Of a stretch of 64,000 nt of DNA, positions 52,875 through 61,960 are shown piece after piece. The position numbers and the translations under genes are program-made. The notes beneath the pieces are model-generated. The model made no database searches, was not told the origin of the DNA, and saw only the letters and a list, made by a program, of their open reading frames with translations. This stretch comes from Pseudomonas putida (GTDB taxonomy: Bacteria > Pseudomonadota > Gammaproteobacteria > Pseudomonadales > Pseudomonadaceae), in NCBI RefSeq assembly GCF_022627325.1, contig NZ_JAETZZ010000011.1, positions 1 to 64,000 of the forward strand, in the 5' to 3' direction. Positions within the stretch are counted from its first letter, which is position 1, and every line of letters begins with the position of its first letter.

Positions 52875-53327
52875 ATGGCCCGAGTTCGCCACAAACGCAA
52901 GCCGGTCGCCGAGATGAACGTGGTGCCCTACATCGACGTGATGCTGGTGCTGCTGGTCATCTTCATGGTGACGGCTCCCATGCTCAATCAGGGCGTGAAG
53001 GTCGACCTGCCCAAGGTTTCCAGCGAAGCCTTGCCGCAGGACAACAATGTCCAGATCCTGACCATCTCCATCAAAGCCGACAAGACGTATTACTGGAACC
53101 TGGGCAGCGAAGTCGATACCGACAAGCAGATGGACAAGGCCATGACCTTGCCCGAAATGACCAGTGCAGTGACCAAGATCATTGCCGCCGGTCGCGACCA
53201 GGGCAAGCAGACCCAGGTCTTCATTCGTGGCGACAAGGCTGTCGACTACGGCGCGGTCATGGGTGCCATGGGCGGGTTGCAGAAGGCCGGTGTCGGTAAC
53301 GTTGGCCTGATTACCGAGGCGCCCTGA
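52875..53327 (+). CDS. tolR: Tol-Pal protein TolR
   Basis: 150 aa with one transmembrane helix (PYIDVMLVLLVIFMVTAP) containing the protonatable Asp, then a periplasmic domain. Forms the TolQR channel. Its stop overlaps the tolA start by one base (TGATG). Confidence 0.97.
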   Translation: MARVRHKRKPVAEMNVVPYIDVMLVLLVIFMVTAPMLNQGVKVDLPKVSSEALPQDNNVQILTISIKADKTYYWNLGSEVDTDKQMDKAMTLPEMTSAVTKIIAAGRDQGKQTQVFIRGDKAVDYGAVMGAMGGLQKAGVGNVGLITEAP

Positions 53328-54403
53328 TGCAACAGCGAGAGCCATCCGCCTCGGAAAGCTACTTCTGGCCCAGTGTCTGGGCCATCGGCCTGCATGTGCT
53401 TGTGTTCGCATTGCTGTTCGTCAGTTTTGCCATGACGCCAGAATTGCCGCCTTCCAAGCCGATCGTTCAGGCTACGCTGTATCAGCTCAAGTCCAAGAGC
53501 CAGGCGACCACCCAGACCAATCAGAAGATTGCCGGGGAAGCGAAGAAAACCGCCGCGCGTCAGACCGAAGTCGAGCAGTTGGAACAGAAGAAGGTCGAGC
53601 AGGAGGCCGTGAAGGCCGCGGAACAAAAGAAAGCCGATGCCGCTCAAAAGGCCGAAGAGGCTCGCGAAGCTGCTGAGGCGAAGAAGGCAGAAGACGCTGC
53701 CAAGGCCGCCGAAGCCAAGAAAGCCGCCGAAGCCAAAAAGGCCGACGAGGCGAAAAAGGCCGCTGAAAAGCAGCAGGCCGACATCGCCAAGAAAAAGGCT
53801 GAGGAAGAGGCCAAGAAGCAGGCTGCCGAAGAGGCCAAGAAACAAGCCGCCGAGGATGCCAAGAAGAAGGCAGCCGAGGAGGCCAAGAAGAAAGCAGCCG
53901 AGGACGCCAAGAAAAAAGCGGCGGCCGAGGAAGCGAAGAAGAAGGCAGCTGAAGAGGCCAAGAAAAAGGCCGCTGCAGATGCCCAGAAGAAAAAGGCACA
54001 GGAAGCGGCCCGCAAGGCGGCAGAAGACAAGAAAGCCCAGGCCCTGGCCGAGCTGTTGTCTGACTCCACCGAGCGGCAGCAGGCGCTGGCCGACGAGCAG
54101 GGTGACCAGGTGGCCGGCGATTTCGACGACCTGATCCGCATGCGAGCGGCCGAAGGTTGGGCGCGTCCCCCTTCAGCGCGCAAGGGCATGACGGTAGTCC
54201 TGCAGATCAACATGCTGCCCGATGGCACCATCACCAATGTCAGCGTGTCGCGCTCCAGTGGTGACGGCCCGTTCGACAGTTCGGCGGTGGCAGCGGTCAA
54301 GAACATCGGTCGTCTGACCGAAATGCAGGGCTTGAAGCCGAACGAGTTCAATCCGTATCGTTCGTTCAAGATGACATTTACACCTGAGGATCTAGCGTTG
54401 TGA
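53327..54403 (+). CDS. tolA: Tol-Pal protein TolA
   Basis: 358 aa: N-terminal membrane anchor (VWAIGLHVLVFALLFVSFAM), a long Ala/Lys/Glu-rich helical domain (about residues 85-235) built of repeated KKAAEEA-like units, and a C-terminal domain III (GTITNVSVSRSSGDGPFD) that contacts TolB and Pal. The repetitive central DNA (about 53570-54030) is prone to length variation. tolB overlaps by four bases. Confidence 0.95.
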   Translation: MQQREPSASESYFWPSVWAIGLHVLVFALLFVSFAMTPELPPSKPIVQATLYQLKSKSQATTQTNQKIAGEAKKTAARQTEVEQLEQKKVEQEAVKAAEQKKADAAQKAEEAREAAEAKKAEDAAKAAEAKKAAEAKKADEAKKAAEKQQADIAKKKAEEEAKKQAAEEAKKQAAEDAKKKAAEEAKKKAAEDAKKKAAAEEAKKKAAEEAKKKAAADAQKKKAQEAARKAAEDKKAQALAELLSDSTERQQALADEQGDQVAGDFDDLIRMRAAEGWARPPSARKGMTVVLQINMLPDGTITNVSVSRSSGDGPFDSSAVAAVKNIGRLTEMQGLKPNEFNPYRSFKMTFTPEDLAL

Positions 54404-55701
54404 TTAAACTCCTTCGAGGACTGCTGGTCATGCTGTGCTGCGTGGCAGGCATGGCCATGGCAGAGGAAAAGAACATCCTGGTCACCAGCGGCAGCGATCG
54501 GGCAACGCCCATCGCGGTAGTGCCGTTCGGTCTGCAGGGTGGCAGTGTGCTGCCGGAAGACATGGCCGATATCATTGGTAATGACCTGCGCAACTCCGGC
54601 TACTACGCGCCCATCCCGCGGCAGAACATGATCAGCCAGCCTACCCAGGCCAGCGAAGTGATCTTCCGGGACTGGAAAGCCCTGGGCGCCCAGTACGTGA
54701 TGGTCGGCAGCATCGTACCGTCGGGCGCCCGCCTGCAGGTGCAGTATGCGCTGTTCAACGTCGCCACCGAGCAGCAAGTGCTGACCGGCAGCGTTGCCGG
54801 CAGCGTCGACCAGTTTCGCGACATGTCGCACTACATTGCCGACCAGTCGTTCGAGAAGCTCACCGGTATCAAGGGTGCGTTTTCCACCCGCATGCTGTAC
54901 GTGACCGCCGAGCGTTTCTCGACCAATAATACCCGCTACACCCTGCAGCGTTCGGACTACGACGGTGCGCGTGCAGTGACGTTGCTGCAGTCGCGTGAGC
55001 CTATCCTGTCGCCGCGTTTCGCCCCGGATGGCAAGCGTATCGCCTATGTCTCGTTCGAGCAGAAGCGTCCGCGCATTTTCATCCAGCACATCGACACAGG
55101 CCGCCGTGAACAGGTGACCAACTTCGAAGGCCTCAACGGCGCGCCTGCCTGGTCGCCGGATGGTTCGCGCCTGGCGTTCGTGCTGTCCAAGGACGGTAAC
55201 CCGGACATCTACGTGATGAACGTGGCTTCGCGCCAGATCAGCCGTGTCACTGCCGGCCCAGGTATCAATACCGAGCCGTTCTGGGGCAAGGATGGCAACA
55301 CCCTGTATTTCACCTCCGACCGTGGCGGCAAGCCGCAGATCTACAAACAGTCGGTCAGTGGCGGCAGCGCCGAGCGTGTGACGTTCGTCGGTAACTACAA
55401 CGCCAACCCGAAGCTTTCGGCGGATGAAAAGACGCTGGTAATGATCCATCGTCAGCAGGGTTTCACCAACTTCAAAGTGGCGGCGCAAGACTTGCAAAGA
55501 GGAAGTGTAAAGATTCTCTCGGAAACAAGTCTTGATGAGTCTCCCACTGTTGCGCCAAACGGCACCATGCTAATCTACGCCACCCGCCAGCAGGGCCGGG
55601 GAGTCTTGATGCTCGTGTCGCTTAATGGCCGCGTGAGGCTCCCACTTCCTACCGCTCAAGGCGAAGTCAGAGAACCGTCCTGGTCCCCTTACCTGAACTG
55701 A
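54400..55701 (+). CDS. tolB: Tol-Pal periplasmic protein TolB
   Basis: 433 aa with a signal peptide (LLVMLCCVAGMAMA), an N-terminal TolA-binding domain and a six-bladed beta-propeller with repeated SPDGxxxAFV-type motifs (APDGKRIAYVS; SPDGSRLAFVL). It binds Pal. GTG start coupled to tolA. Confidence 0.97.
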   Translation: MIKLLRGLLVMLCCVAGMAMAEEKNILVTSGSDRATPIAVVPFGLQGGSVLPEDMADIIGNDLRNSGYYAPIPRQNMISQPTQASEVIFRDWKALGAQYVMVGSIVPSGARLQVQYALFNVATEQQVLTGSVAGSVDQFRDMSHYIADQSFEKLTGIKGAFSTRMLYVTAERFSTNNTRYTLQRSDYDGARAVTLLQSREPILSPRFAPDGKRIAYVSFEQKRPRIFIQHIDTGRREQVTNFEGLNGAPAWSPDGSRLAFVLSKDGNPDIYVMNVASRQISRVTAGPGINTEPFWGKDGNTLYFTSDRGGKPQIYKQSVSGGSAERVTFVGNYNANPKLSADEKTLVMIHRQQGFTNFKVAAQDLQRGSVKILSETSLDESPTVAPNGTMLIYATRQQGRGVLMLVSLNGRVRLPLPTAQGEVREPSWSPYLN

Positions 55702-55755
55702 TCGCGGCGTAATACGTTTTGCTTAACACACTGGGGTTTCATTAGGAGTTTCACG

Positions 55756-56253
55756 ATGGAAATGCTGAAGTTTGGTAAATTTGCTGCGCTGGCTCTGGCC
55801 ATGGCTGTAGCTGTAGGTTGCTCCTCGAAGGGCGGTGACAACGCTGGCGAAGGCGCTGTCGATCCTAACGCTGGCTACGGTGCCAACACTGGCGCTGTTG
55901 ACGGTTCCCTGAGCGAAGAAGCCGCCCTGCGCGCAATCACCACCTTCTACTTCGAATACGACAGCTCGGACCTGAAGCCAGAAGCCATGCGCGCTCTGGA
56001 CGTTCACGCCAAGGACCTGAAAGCCAACGGCAACCGCGTTGTTCTGGAAGGCAACACCGACGAGCGCGGTACTCGCGAGTACAACATGGCTCTGGGCGAG
56101 CGTCGTGCCAAGGCCGTTCAGCGCTACCTGGTTCTGCAGGGCGTTTCCCCTGCTCAGCTGGAACTGGTTTCCTACGGCGAAGAGCGTCCAGTTGCCACCG
56201 GCAACGACGAGCAGTCCTGGGCTCAGAACCGCCGCGTAGAACTGCGTAAGTAA
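55756..56253 (+). CDS. pal: Peptidoglycan-associated lipoprotein Pal (OprL)
   Basis: 165 aa. Lipobox AVGC, a short flexible linker, and an OmpA-type peptidoglycan-binding domain (GNTDERGTREYNMALGERRA). Anchors the outer membrane to the wall and completes Tol-Pal. In Pseudomonas it is also called OprL. Very strong codon bias and an AGGAG site indicate high expression. Confidence 0.97.
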   Translation: MEMLKFGKFAALALAMAVAVGCSSKGGDNAGEGAVDPNAGYGANTGAVDGSLSEEAALRAITTFYFEYDSSDLKPEAMRALDVHAKDLKANGNRVVLEGNTDERGTREYNMALGERRAKAVQRYLVLQGVSPAQLELVSYGEERPVATGNDEQSWAQNRRVELRK

Positions 56254-56259
56254 GTTCTT

Positions 56260-57075
56260 ATGCGTATGTGCCGTCGTGCTGTGACCGTCCTCGCACTCAG
56301 CCTTCCGCTTTCGGCGTGGGCTGCGGTTCCTGTAGTAGATGACAACGCAGGTGCTTATCCACCTTCGGGTTATGGCACGAGCGGCGCCTATGCCGGGGCA
56401 GGGGCTTCGACCCCTGCCTCAGCACAGGGCCAGCTGTTCATGCAGCTGCAACAGATGCAGGACCAGATATCCCGCCAGCAAGGCATCATCGAAGAGCTGC
56501 AAAACGATGTCGCCCGCATGAAGCAGGAAAGCCTGGAGCGTTACCAGGATCTGGACCGCCGCATCAACAGTGGTGGCGCGCCTGCCGCGACCCCCGATAA
56601 TTCCTCCACCGGTGGTGCACCCGATGCCGCCGCCGGTGCAGCAGCAGGCGCCGCTGGCGCTGCTGCACAGCAGCCGGCCGCCAACAGCGAGCCGGGTGAT
56701 CCGGCGAAAGAAAAGCTCTATTACGATGCGGCTTTCGACCTGATCAAGCAGAAGGACTTCGACAAGGCCAGCCAGGCGTTCGCCGCCTTCCTGCGCAAGT
56801 ACCCGAACAGCCAGTACGCAGGCAACGCCCAGTACTGGTTGGGTGAGGTAAACCTGGCCAAGGGTGACCTGCAAAGTGCCAGCCAGGCTTTTGCCCAGGT
56901 CAGCCAGAAGTATCCCAAGCACAGCAAGGTACCGGACTCACTGTACAAGCTGGCCGACGTCGAGCGCCGCATGGGCCATACCGACAAGGTCAAGGGCATC
57001 CTGCAGCAAGTCATTACCCAGTACCCCGGCACCTCCGCCGCACAGCTGGCGCAGCGTGACCTGCAGAAGCTCTAA
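56260..57075 (+). CDS. cpoB: Cell division coordinator CpoB (YbgF)
   Basis: 271 aa: signal peptide (VLALSLPLSAWA), a coiled-coil trimerisation region (MQLQQMQDQISRQQGIIEEL), an Ala/Gly-rich linker, and C-terminal TPR repeats (YDAAFDLIKQKDFDKASQAF). It links PBP1B activity to Tol during constriction. Six bases after pal. Confidence 0.94.
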   Translation: MRMCRRAVTVLALSLPLSAWAAVPVVDDNAGAYPPSGYGTSGAYAGAGASTPASAQGQLFMQLQQMQDQISRQQGIIEELQNDVARMKQESLERYQDLDRRINSGGAPAATPDNSSTGGAPDAAAGAAAGAAGAAAQQPAANSEPGDPAKEKLYYDAAFDLIKQKDFDKASQAFAAFLRKYPNSQYAGNAQYWLGEVNLAKGDLQSASQAFAQVSQKYPKHSKVPDSLYKLADVERRMGHTDKVKGILQQVITQYPGTSAAQLAQRDLQKL

Positions 57076-57091
57076 GTAACACCGTTCAAAA

Positions 57092-57120
57092 GAAACCCGC
57101 GCCAGTCGCGGGTTTTTTCG
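57092..57120 (+). terminator. Intrinsic terminator after cpoB
   Basis: AAACCCGCG-CCAGT-CGCGGGTTT followed by T4 ends the tol-pal transcript. Confidence 0.92.
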
Positions 57121-57234
57121 TTAGAATCAGTGCCCTTTTTCTTAAACACGCTGCTGCGGATAACGCCATGTCGAGTCCGCGACAGTGCCTGACGGAGGCG
57201 GACAGCCTGTTTAGCTGTCACGCCCGTGGCGATC

Positions 57235-57882
57235 ATGCAAGACACATTACGCATCACCGAAATCTTTTACTCTTTGCAGGGTGAAACACGCACGGCTGGG
57301 CTGCCCACGGTATTCGTGCGCCTGACCGGTTGCCCCCTGCGCTGTCAATATTGCGACAGTGCCTACGCCTTCAGTGGCGGTACTGTGCGTAGCCTCGATT
57401 CGATCATGGAACAGGTGGCCGGCTTCAAACCACGTTACGTCTGCGTAACGGGCGGCGAACCCCTGGCTCAGCCAAATGCCTTGCCGCTGCTGCAGCGTCT
57501 GTGCGATGCGGGCTATGAGGTTTCGCTGGAAACCAGTGGTGCCCTGGATATCTCGGGTACCGATGTGCGCGTCAGCCGCGTGGTGGACCTCAAGACGCCG
57601 GGCTCCGAAGAGTCCCACCGCAACCTCTACGAGAACATCGAGCAGCTGACCCGCAATGACCAGGTCAAGTTCGTCATCTGCTCGCGCGAAGACTATGACT
57701 GGGCGGTGTCCAAGCTGATTCAGTACAACCTCGCCGAGCGAGCCGGCGAGGTGCTGTTTTCGCCAAGCCATCACCAGGTGAAGGCCAGTGATCTGGCCGA
57801 CTGGATCGTTGCCGACAACCTGCCCGTGCGTTTCCAGCTGCAGCTGCACAAGCTGCTGTGGAACGACGAACCCGGACGTTGA
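57235..57882 (+). CDS. queE: 7-carboxy-7-deazaguanine synthase QueE
   Basis: 215-aa radical SAM enzyme of queuosine synthesis, converting CPH4 to 7-carboxy-7-deazaguanine. Motif CPLRCQYC has the CxxxCxxC spacing, followed by VCVTGGEPL. ATG 57235 is chosen; GTG 57226 is an in-frame alternative, and neither has a strong ribosome binding site. I looked for a preQ1 riboswitch upstream and saw none. Confidence 0.94.
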   Translation: MQDTLRITEIFYSLQGETRTAGLPTVFVRLTGCPLRCQYCDSAYAFSGGTVRSLDSIMEQVAGFKPRYVCVTGGEPLAQPNALPLLQRLCDAGYEVSLETSGALDISGTDVRVSRVVDLKTPGSEESHRNLYENIEQLTRNDQVKFVICSREDYDWAVSKLIQYNLAERAGEVLFSPSHHQVKASDLADWIVADNLPVRFQLQLHKLLWNDEPGR

Positions 57883-57898
57883 TTAGGAGCAAACGCAC

Positions 57899-58573
57899 AT
57901 GACTGAGAAACGCGCAGTAATCCTGCTGTCCGGCGGCCTGGACTCGGCCACTGTCGTCGCCATGGCCAAAGCTGAAGGCTACAGCTGCTACACCATGAGC
58001 TTCGATTATGGCCAGCGCCATCGTGCTGAATTGAACGCTGCGGCGCGGGTCGCCAGTGACCTTGGCGTGGTCGAGCACAAAGTCATCGGCTTGAACCTCG
58101 ATGGCATAGGTGGTTCGGCGCTGACCGACAGCAGCATCGATGTACCGGAAGCCCCGGGCGAGGGCATTCCGGTGACTTACGTGCCGGCGCGCAATACCGT
58201 GTTCCTGTCCTTGGCCCTGGGCTGGGCAGAGGTGCTGCAGGCGCGCGACATCTTCATCGGTGTCAATGCCGTGGACTATTCGGGCTACCCCGATTGCCGA
58301 CCTGAGTTCGTCGAAGCGTTCGAGCGCATGGCCAACCTCGCTACCAAGGCCGGTGTCGAGGGGCAGGGCTTCCGCATCCAGGCGCCACTGCAGAACATGA
58401 GCAAGGCGCAGATCGTACAGGCCGGTATGGCCCGTGGTGTGGACTACAGCCTGACAGTGTCCTGCTACCAGGCCGACGATGACGGGCGTGCCTGTGGCAA
58501 GTGCGACAGCTGTCGCCTGCGCGCCGATGGCTTCAAGGCTGCCGGTGTAGACGACCCAACCCGTTATTTTTGA
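57899..58573 (+). CDS. queC: 7-cyano-7-deazaguanine synthase QueC
   Basis: 224-aa ATP-dependent enzyme making preQ0. PP-loop LLSGGLDSATV and a zinc site CGKCDSCRLR near the C-terminus. Sixteen bases after queE with TAGGAG, so co-transcribed. Confidence 0.97.
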   Translation: MTEKRAVILLSGGLDSATVVAMAKAEGYSCYTMSFDYGQRHRAELNAAARVASDLGVVEHKVIGLNLDGIGGSALTDSSIDVPEAPGEGIPVTYVPARNTVFLSLALGWAEVLQARDIFIGVNAVDYSGYPDCRPEFVEAFERMANLATKAGVEGQGFRIQAPLQNMSKAQIVQAGMARGVDYSLTVSCYQADDDGRACGKCDSCRLRADGFKAAGVDDPTRYF

Positions 58574-58592
58574 AAAAAGTTTTGATGGGGTG

Positions 58593-58620
58593 TTGATTTC
58601 TCGTTAGAAATCAGTATTAT
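58593..58620 (+). promoter_or_regulatory. Promoter of tRNA-Lys
   Basis: TTGATT (58593-58598) and TATTAT (58615-58620) with a 16-base spacer lie 15 bases before the tRNA. The spacer contains a perfect palindrome (GATTTCT-CGTT-AGAAATC). Confidence 0.75.
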
Positions 58621-58634
58621 ACGCGCCATCCAAC

Positions 58635-58710
58635 GGGTCGTTAGCTCAGTTGGTAGAGCAGTTGGCTTTTAACCAATTGGTCGTAGGTTCGAATCCTACA
58701 CGACCCACCA
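58635..58710 (+). tRNA. tRNA-Lys (UUU)
   Basis: 76 nt with CCA encoded. Acceptor GGGTCGT pairs with ACGACCC; anticodon loop CTTTTAA gives UUU. All four arms fold. Confidence 0.97.
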
Positions 58711-58819
58711 TATGCAAAGCGGTTCGTGAGTGCTGGAGAGGGGCTTGTATCAGCCAGCTTTCTAGTCTTTCAACCGAATGGAGCGAGCAACAGGCGCGCT
58801 TCACCGTGACGTAAATATG

Positions 58820-58857
58820 AAAAAGCCCGCAACCTTCATTGGTTTGCGGGCTTTTTC
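58820..58857 (+). terminator. Intrinsic terminator downstream of tRNA-Lys
   Basis: AAAAAGCCCGCAA pairs with TTGCGGGCTTTTT over an 11-base loop; the T run suits forward termination, the A run reverse. Confidence 0.88.
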
Positions 58858-59155
58858 GTTGGTCCAGCAAACGAAGGCACCTGCCTCTACCTGCATTCCG
58901 CGGTGTCGAACGGTTGGCGTACAGGGTTTATACACGGCGCAATTTTGTCGAGGCGCAACAGGTGCACCCCTTGGAGGTCGAAATTTCAGCTTTAAGAGTG
59001 GTTGTGTGCGCGTATTTAAGCGGACGGGATTGCTCTTGGCTTCAGCATTTCATACGTCGCGGAAGCCCTTTCACCAACGCATTCCGGGCCTGTATCGTCT
59101 AGGAATACCTATAACTGGAGCAACGCTTTGTCACCGCCAGCCCGTGTTCATCGCA

Positions 59156-59362
59156 TCAAGATGTGTGACCGGTAGGCTTAGGTGGGAAACTGTAAGCCAT
59201 CCCTACAGAACGTGGTGCCGTGTGAATGAAACCAAACTGTGCGTAAAGGTCTTGTGCTTGGCCATCCGCGATAAGGCTGACGTACCCACTTTCAGGGACG
59301 TTGGCTTGAATGTATTTAATAACTTCAGCCATGATTCGTTTTCCGGCAACAACGGATAAATT
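59156..59362 (-). pseudogene. C-terminal fragment of a GNAT acetyltransferase
   Basis: The minus strand encodes about 68 codons ending at TGA 59156-59158. They contain VVAGKRIMAEVIKYIQ, SGYVSLIADG and LYAQFGFIHTAPRSVGM, the acetyl-CoA-binding and C-terminal part of a GNAT enzyme. A stop (59363-59365) lies directly upstream in frame, and I find no N-terminal half, so this is a truncated remnant. Confidence 0.75.
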
Positions 59363-59645
59363 TCAAATGCTCGCTGCGTAGCAAGCCGCAGTAGTAAAGT
59401 CTCTGAGATCCCCCTAAGCATCATGCCCGTTCATACATGCCTACTGCATCAGGCTCAAGATCCCCGCAGCTCGCTTACCGCTTCAAATGGTTCAGGGGCT
59501 GTCGCATTTTGGGGGCCATACGCGGCATAGAATGCGTTGTAACCGCTCCATGAACCCCACATTCAAAGCCACTTCCTGACGCCGCATGCTGGCCGGCCGG
59601 TTAGCGCACATTGCCGCGAACCGCTGGCCCACCTGGGCTGAGAAA

Positions 59646-59690
59646 CCAACCCCACACTGCTGCGCCATTGCCCGAGCAGTGTGGGGTTGG
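59646..59690 (-). terminator. Strong hairpin downstream of the GMC dehydrogenase operon
   Basis: CCAACCCCACACTGCT pairs perfectly with AGCAGTGTGGGGTTGG (16 bp) 12 bases after the stop; TTTCT follows on the minus strand. Probable terminator with a weak T tract. Confidence 0.75.
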
Positions 59691-59701
59691 TACGACATTG
59701 C

Positions 59702-61960
59702 CTAGAGCGCCCCGAAACGTACCTCCACCGACAGGCTGCCCAGGTTATCGCTCAGGCCAGCCCCATACCGCCCAGCCAGGTCGTCGTTGATGCACAGCTG
59801 CAATTCACCCTGCTGGCCGCGCGGCAATTGCACCTGATCACCCACCAGGAACGGCACGCCGTTGCTGCCGATGCGCCCGATCAATGCCCCTTCGTTCTGC
59901 CCCGGCAGGGTGTAGCCCGGCTTGGCGATCAGCGCCGGGTTGCCCTTCGCGCCTACCATGCCGGTGGCCGGGTTGGCCGTCCACTGCCCGCCCGTACACA
60001 CCGCCAGCTGCCAGCTTTGCCCATTGACCTGCATACCCGTGGCCTGCCATCCCTGGTTGGCCTGCACCTGCAGCGTGCGTTTGAGCAGGTCGCTGGCCAC
60101 CACGTCGGCCGCCTGGAACGTCAGTGCGGTGATGGTCAAGGTCGGGTTGGCCGTGCCGGTGGTGGGGAATACGCCGTCGCCGACCAGAAACAGGTTGGGG
60201 TGGTCCCAGCTGCGCTGGTCCTTGTCCACCACCGATTTGGTGCGGTCCGCGCCCATGCGGTAGGTGCCCATCAGGTGGCCAGCGCCGAAGAACGCGTAGT
60301 TCTGGCCGTCGTAGTTGAACACCGTTTGCGAACCGGGCTTGAGTTCAGGGTTCAGGTTGGTCAGCTCGGTGGCGCCCATCAGGTTGGTGATGATATGGGT
60401 GGCGGCCAGGCGCGCTTGTTTGAAGCCCTCCTTGGTGTAGTCGGACAGCGCGTAGGTGATCTGTGGGCGGGGCAGGCCCAGGCCGTCGGTGAACTCCGTG
60501 CTGCGCTCCACCCGGCACAGCGCATGGTCAGGGTCTTCCTCCACCTGCTCGATCAAGAAGCCCAGACGGAACTGGCGGGTCAGCACGCTGTTGAGCTGCT
60601 GCACCAGCGCCTCGCCAGACAACGCCAGGTTGTTGGGGTTAGCGCCGCCGTCGTTGGTGCCGTCGATGAAATCGCAGACCGAGGCGTAGGGGTCGTTCAC
60701 CGACCAGTTCCAACCTTCGTTGCCGATCTCGATACGCCAAGCGGCACGCTGGCTGCGGAACGGGCCATCGCGCATATCCTCGATCCCCGAGGTGGACAAC
60801 GGCCCGCGGAACGGGAACAGCGGCTTGCCTTCGGGCATCAGGCCCCAGGCCAGGTACACCGGGTGGTCCGCCAACGCCTGGCCAACCTGGCCGCTGCTGT
60901 TGGCGACCCCTTTAGGGCTGTTGGGGCCGATGGAGTTGAGTAACAGCTTCGGCGTTTCGATCGCGTGGGCGGCGATCACGTAGCGCTTGCCCTGGGCCGT
61001 GCCGTTCTGACGCGTGCCATTGTTCTGGTACTGGATGAAATCAATCCCCGTGACCCCATTGGCATCGACCTGCACCTGGCTCGCCACGGTCTGGTAAAGG
61101 ATGCGCACATTGCCGGTATCCAGTGCCTTGGCCATGGTCACGGTGGCGTCGTACTTGGCCTGGATCGGGCAGATCGGCGTGCAGCTGGTGTTACCGGCAC
61201 ACACCCGGCGGCCGTTGTCGCTCTGCGAGTTGCGCCCGGCCGGGGTCTGCCGGACGTTGAGCGTGACACCGGGGTACGGCTTGCCGTCCGGTGCTTTCTC
61301 CGGGCTCTGGTACACCGTGCCCGTGACGTTCTTGCCCAGGCCCTGGTCGACCAGCGACGGCGGGATGCCGTGCATGCTGTATTCATACCCCAGCGGGAAG
61401 GTCACGCCCAGGTAGGCCTGCGAGGCGACATCGGCGGACACGCCCATTTCCTCCTCGGCGCGGCAGTAGGCGGTCTGCAGGTCGTCGTAGCTGATCGGCC
61501 AGTCGACCCCGACGTTGTACGCAGTGCGCATGCGAAAGTCGTTGGGCAACAGGCGCAGGGCGGTGCCCATCCAGTGCCACATGGTGCCGCCGCCTACCCG
61601 TTCGTAGGTGCTGGCGAACAGCTGCGGCCCCTTCTGTACCAGGTAGCTTTTCTGCACCTTGTCAGGGTCGGTGCTGCCGGCGGTGATCAAGTCCTGGATC
61701 GTCGCGCGCGGGGCGAACTGGGTGGCCGGGGTCTGCTCGGTCTGCTCCGGCGGGTAGGGCGACTCCGGCGACTTGAGCACGGCGGTGTAGAAACGCTCCA
61801 GATACTCGCTGCGGTTGGGCGGGATTGCCGGGCCCGACTCGAGCACCAGCACTTTCAAGCCGGCCAGGCCCAACTGGTAGGCCATGACGCTGCCGGCCAT
61901 GCCGGCGCCCACCACGATCACATCGGCGGTTTCGATATTCTGGGTGTGTACGTTGCTCAT
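59702..61960 (-). CDS. FAD/3Fe-4S GMC dehydrogenase fused to a PA-IL (LecA)-like lectin domain
   Basis: 752 aa. Residues about 12-627 are a GMC oxidoreductase: FAD motif DVIVVGAGMAGSVMA, catalytic His in GHLMGTYRMG (562) and Asn605 in TGTANPTLT. C254, C260 and C264 have the C-x5-C-x3-C spacing of the 3Fe-4S site of FAD-glucose and fructose dehydrogenases. Residues about 635-750 resemble LecA: GGQWTANPATGMV, GALIGRIGSNG, then NDDLAG and GSLSVEVRF. The LecA calcium-site residues are only partly kept. No Sec or Tat signal is visible. Likely oxidises a sugar or alcohol; substrate unknown. Overlaps the small-subunit gene by four bases. Confidence 0.87.
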   Translation of the reverse strand: MSNVHTQNIETADVIVVGAGMAGSVMAYQLGLAGLKVLVLESGPAIPPNRSEYLERFYTAVLKSPESPYPPEQTEQTPATQFAPRATIQDLITAGSTDPDKVQKSYLVQKGPQLFASTYERVGGGTMWHWMGTALRLLPNDFRMRTAYNVGVDWPISYDDLQTAYCRAEEEMGVSADVASQAYLGVTFPLGYEYSMHGIPPSLVDQGLGKNVTGTVYQSPEKAPDGKPYPGVTLNVRQTPAGRNSQSDNGRRVCAGNTSCTPICPIQAKYDATVTMAKALDTGNVRILYQTVASQVQVDANGVTGIDFIQYQNNGTRQNGTAQGKRYVIAAHAIETPKLLLNSIGPNSPKGVANSSGQVGQALADHPVYLAWGLMPEGKPLFPFRGPLSTSGIEDMRDGPFRSQRAAWRIEIGNEGWNWSVNDPYASVCDFIDGTNDGGANPNNLALSGEALVQQLNSVLTRQFRLGFLIEQVEEDPDHALCRVERSTEFTDGLGLPRPQITYALSDYTKEGFKQARLAATHIITNLMGATELTNLNPELKPGSQTVFNYDGQNYAFFGAGHLMGTYRMGADRTKSVVDKDQRSWDHPNLFLVGDGVFPTTGTANPTLTITALTFQAADVVASDLLKRTLQVQANQGWQATGMQVNGQSWQLAVCTGGQWTANPATGMVGAKGNPALIAKPGYTLPGQNEGALIGRIGSNGVPFLVGDQVQLPRGQQGELQLCINDDLAGRYGAGLSDNLGSLSVEVRFGAL

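Larger units (their letters stand above)
58711..59701. other. Gene-poor region downstream of tRNA-Lys
   Basis: About 990 bases. Contents I can support are a terminator at 58820-58857, a GNAT fragment on the minus strand (59156-59362) and the hairpin at 59646-59690. Longer open frames here have no recognisable protein character. No integrase or attachment-site repeat of the tRNA 3' end was seen. Confidence 0.5.

Noticed and set aside
53570..54030. Repetitive DNA considered as a tandem repeat element
   Set aside because: It encodes the normal Ala/Lys-rich helical domain of TolA.
53644..55497. 617-codon minus-strand frame across tolA and tolB
   Set aside because: It mirrors the Ala/Lys-rich TolA repeat and TolB; low complexity and no start signal.
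57123..57234. Possible preQ1 riboswitch ahead of queE
   Set aside because: I could not find the pseudoknot or the conserved A-rich tail of known preQ1 classes.
58778..59359. 193-codon forward frame after tRNA-Lys
   Set aside because: It begins across a terminator and runs opposite a recognisable GNAT fragment; composition is not protein-like.
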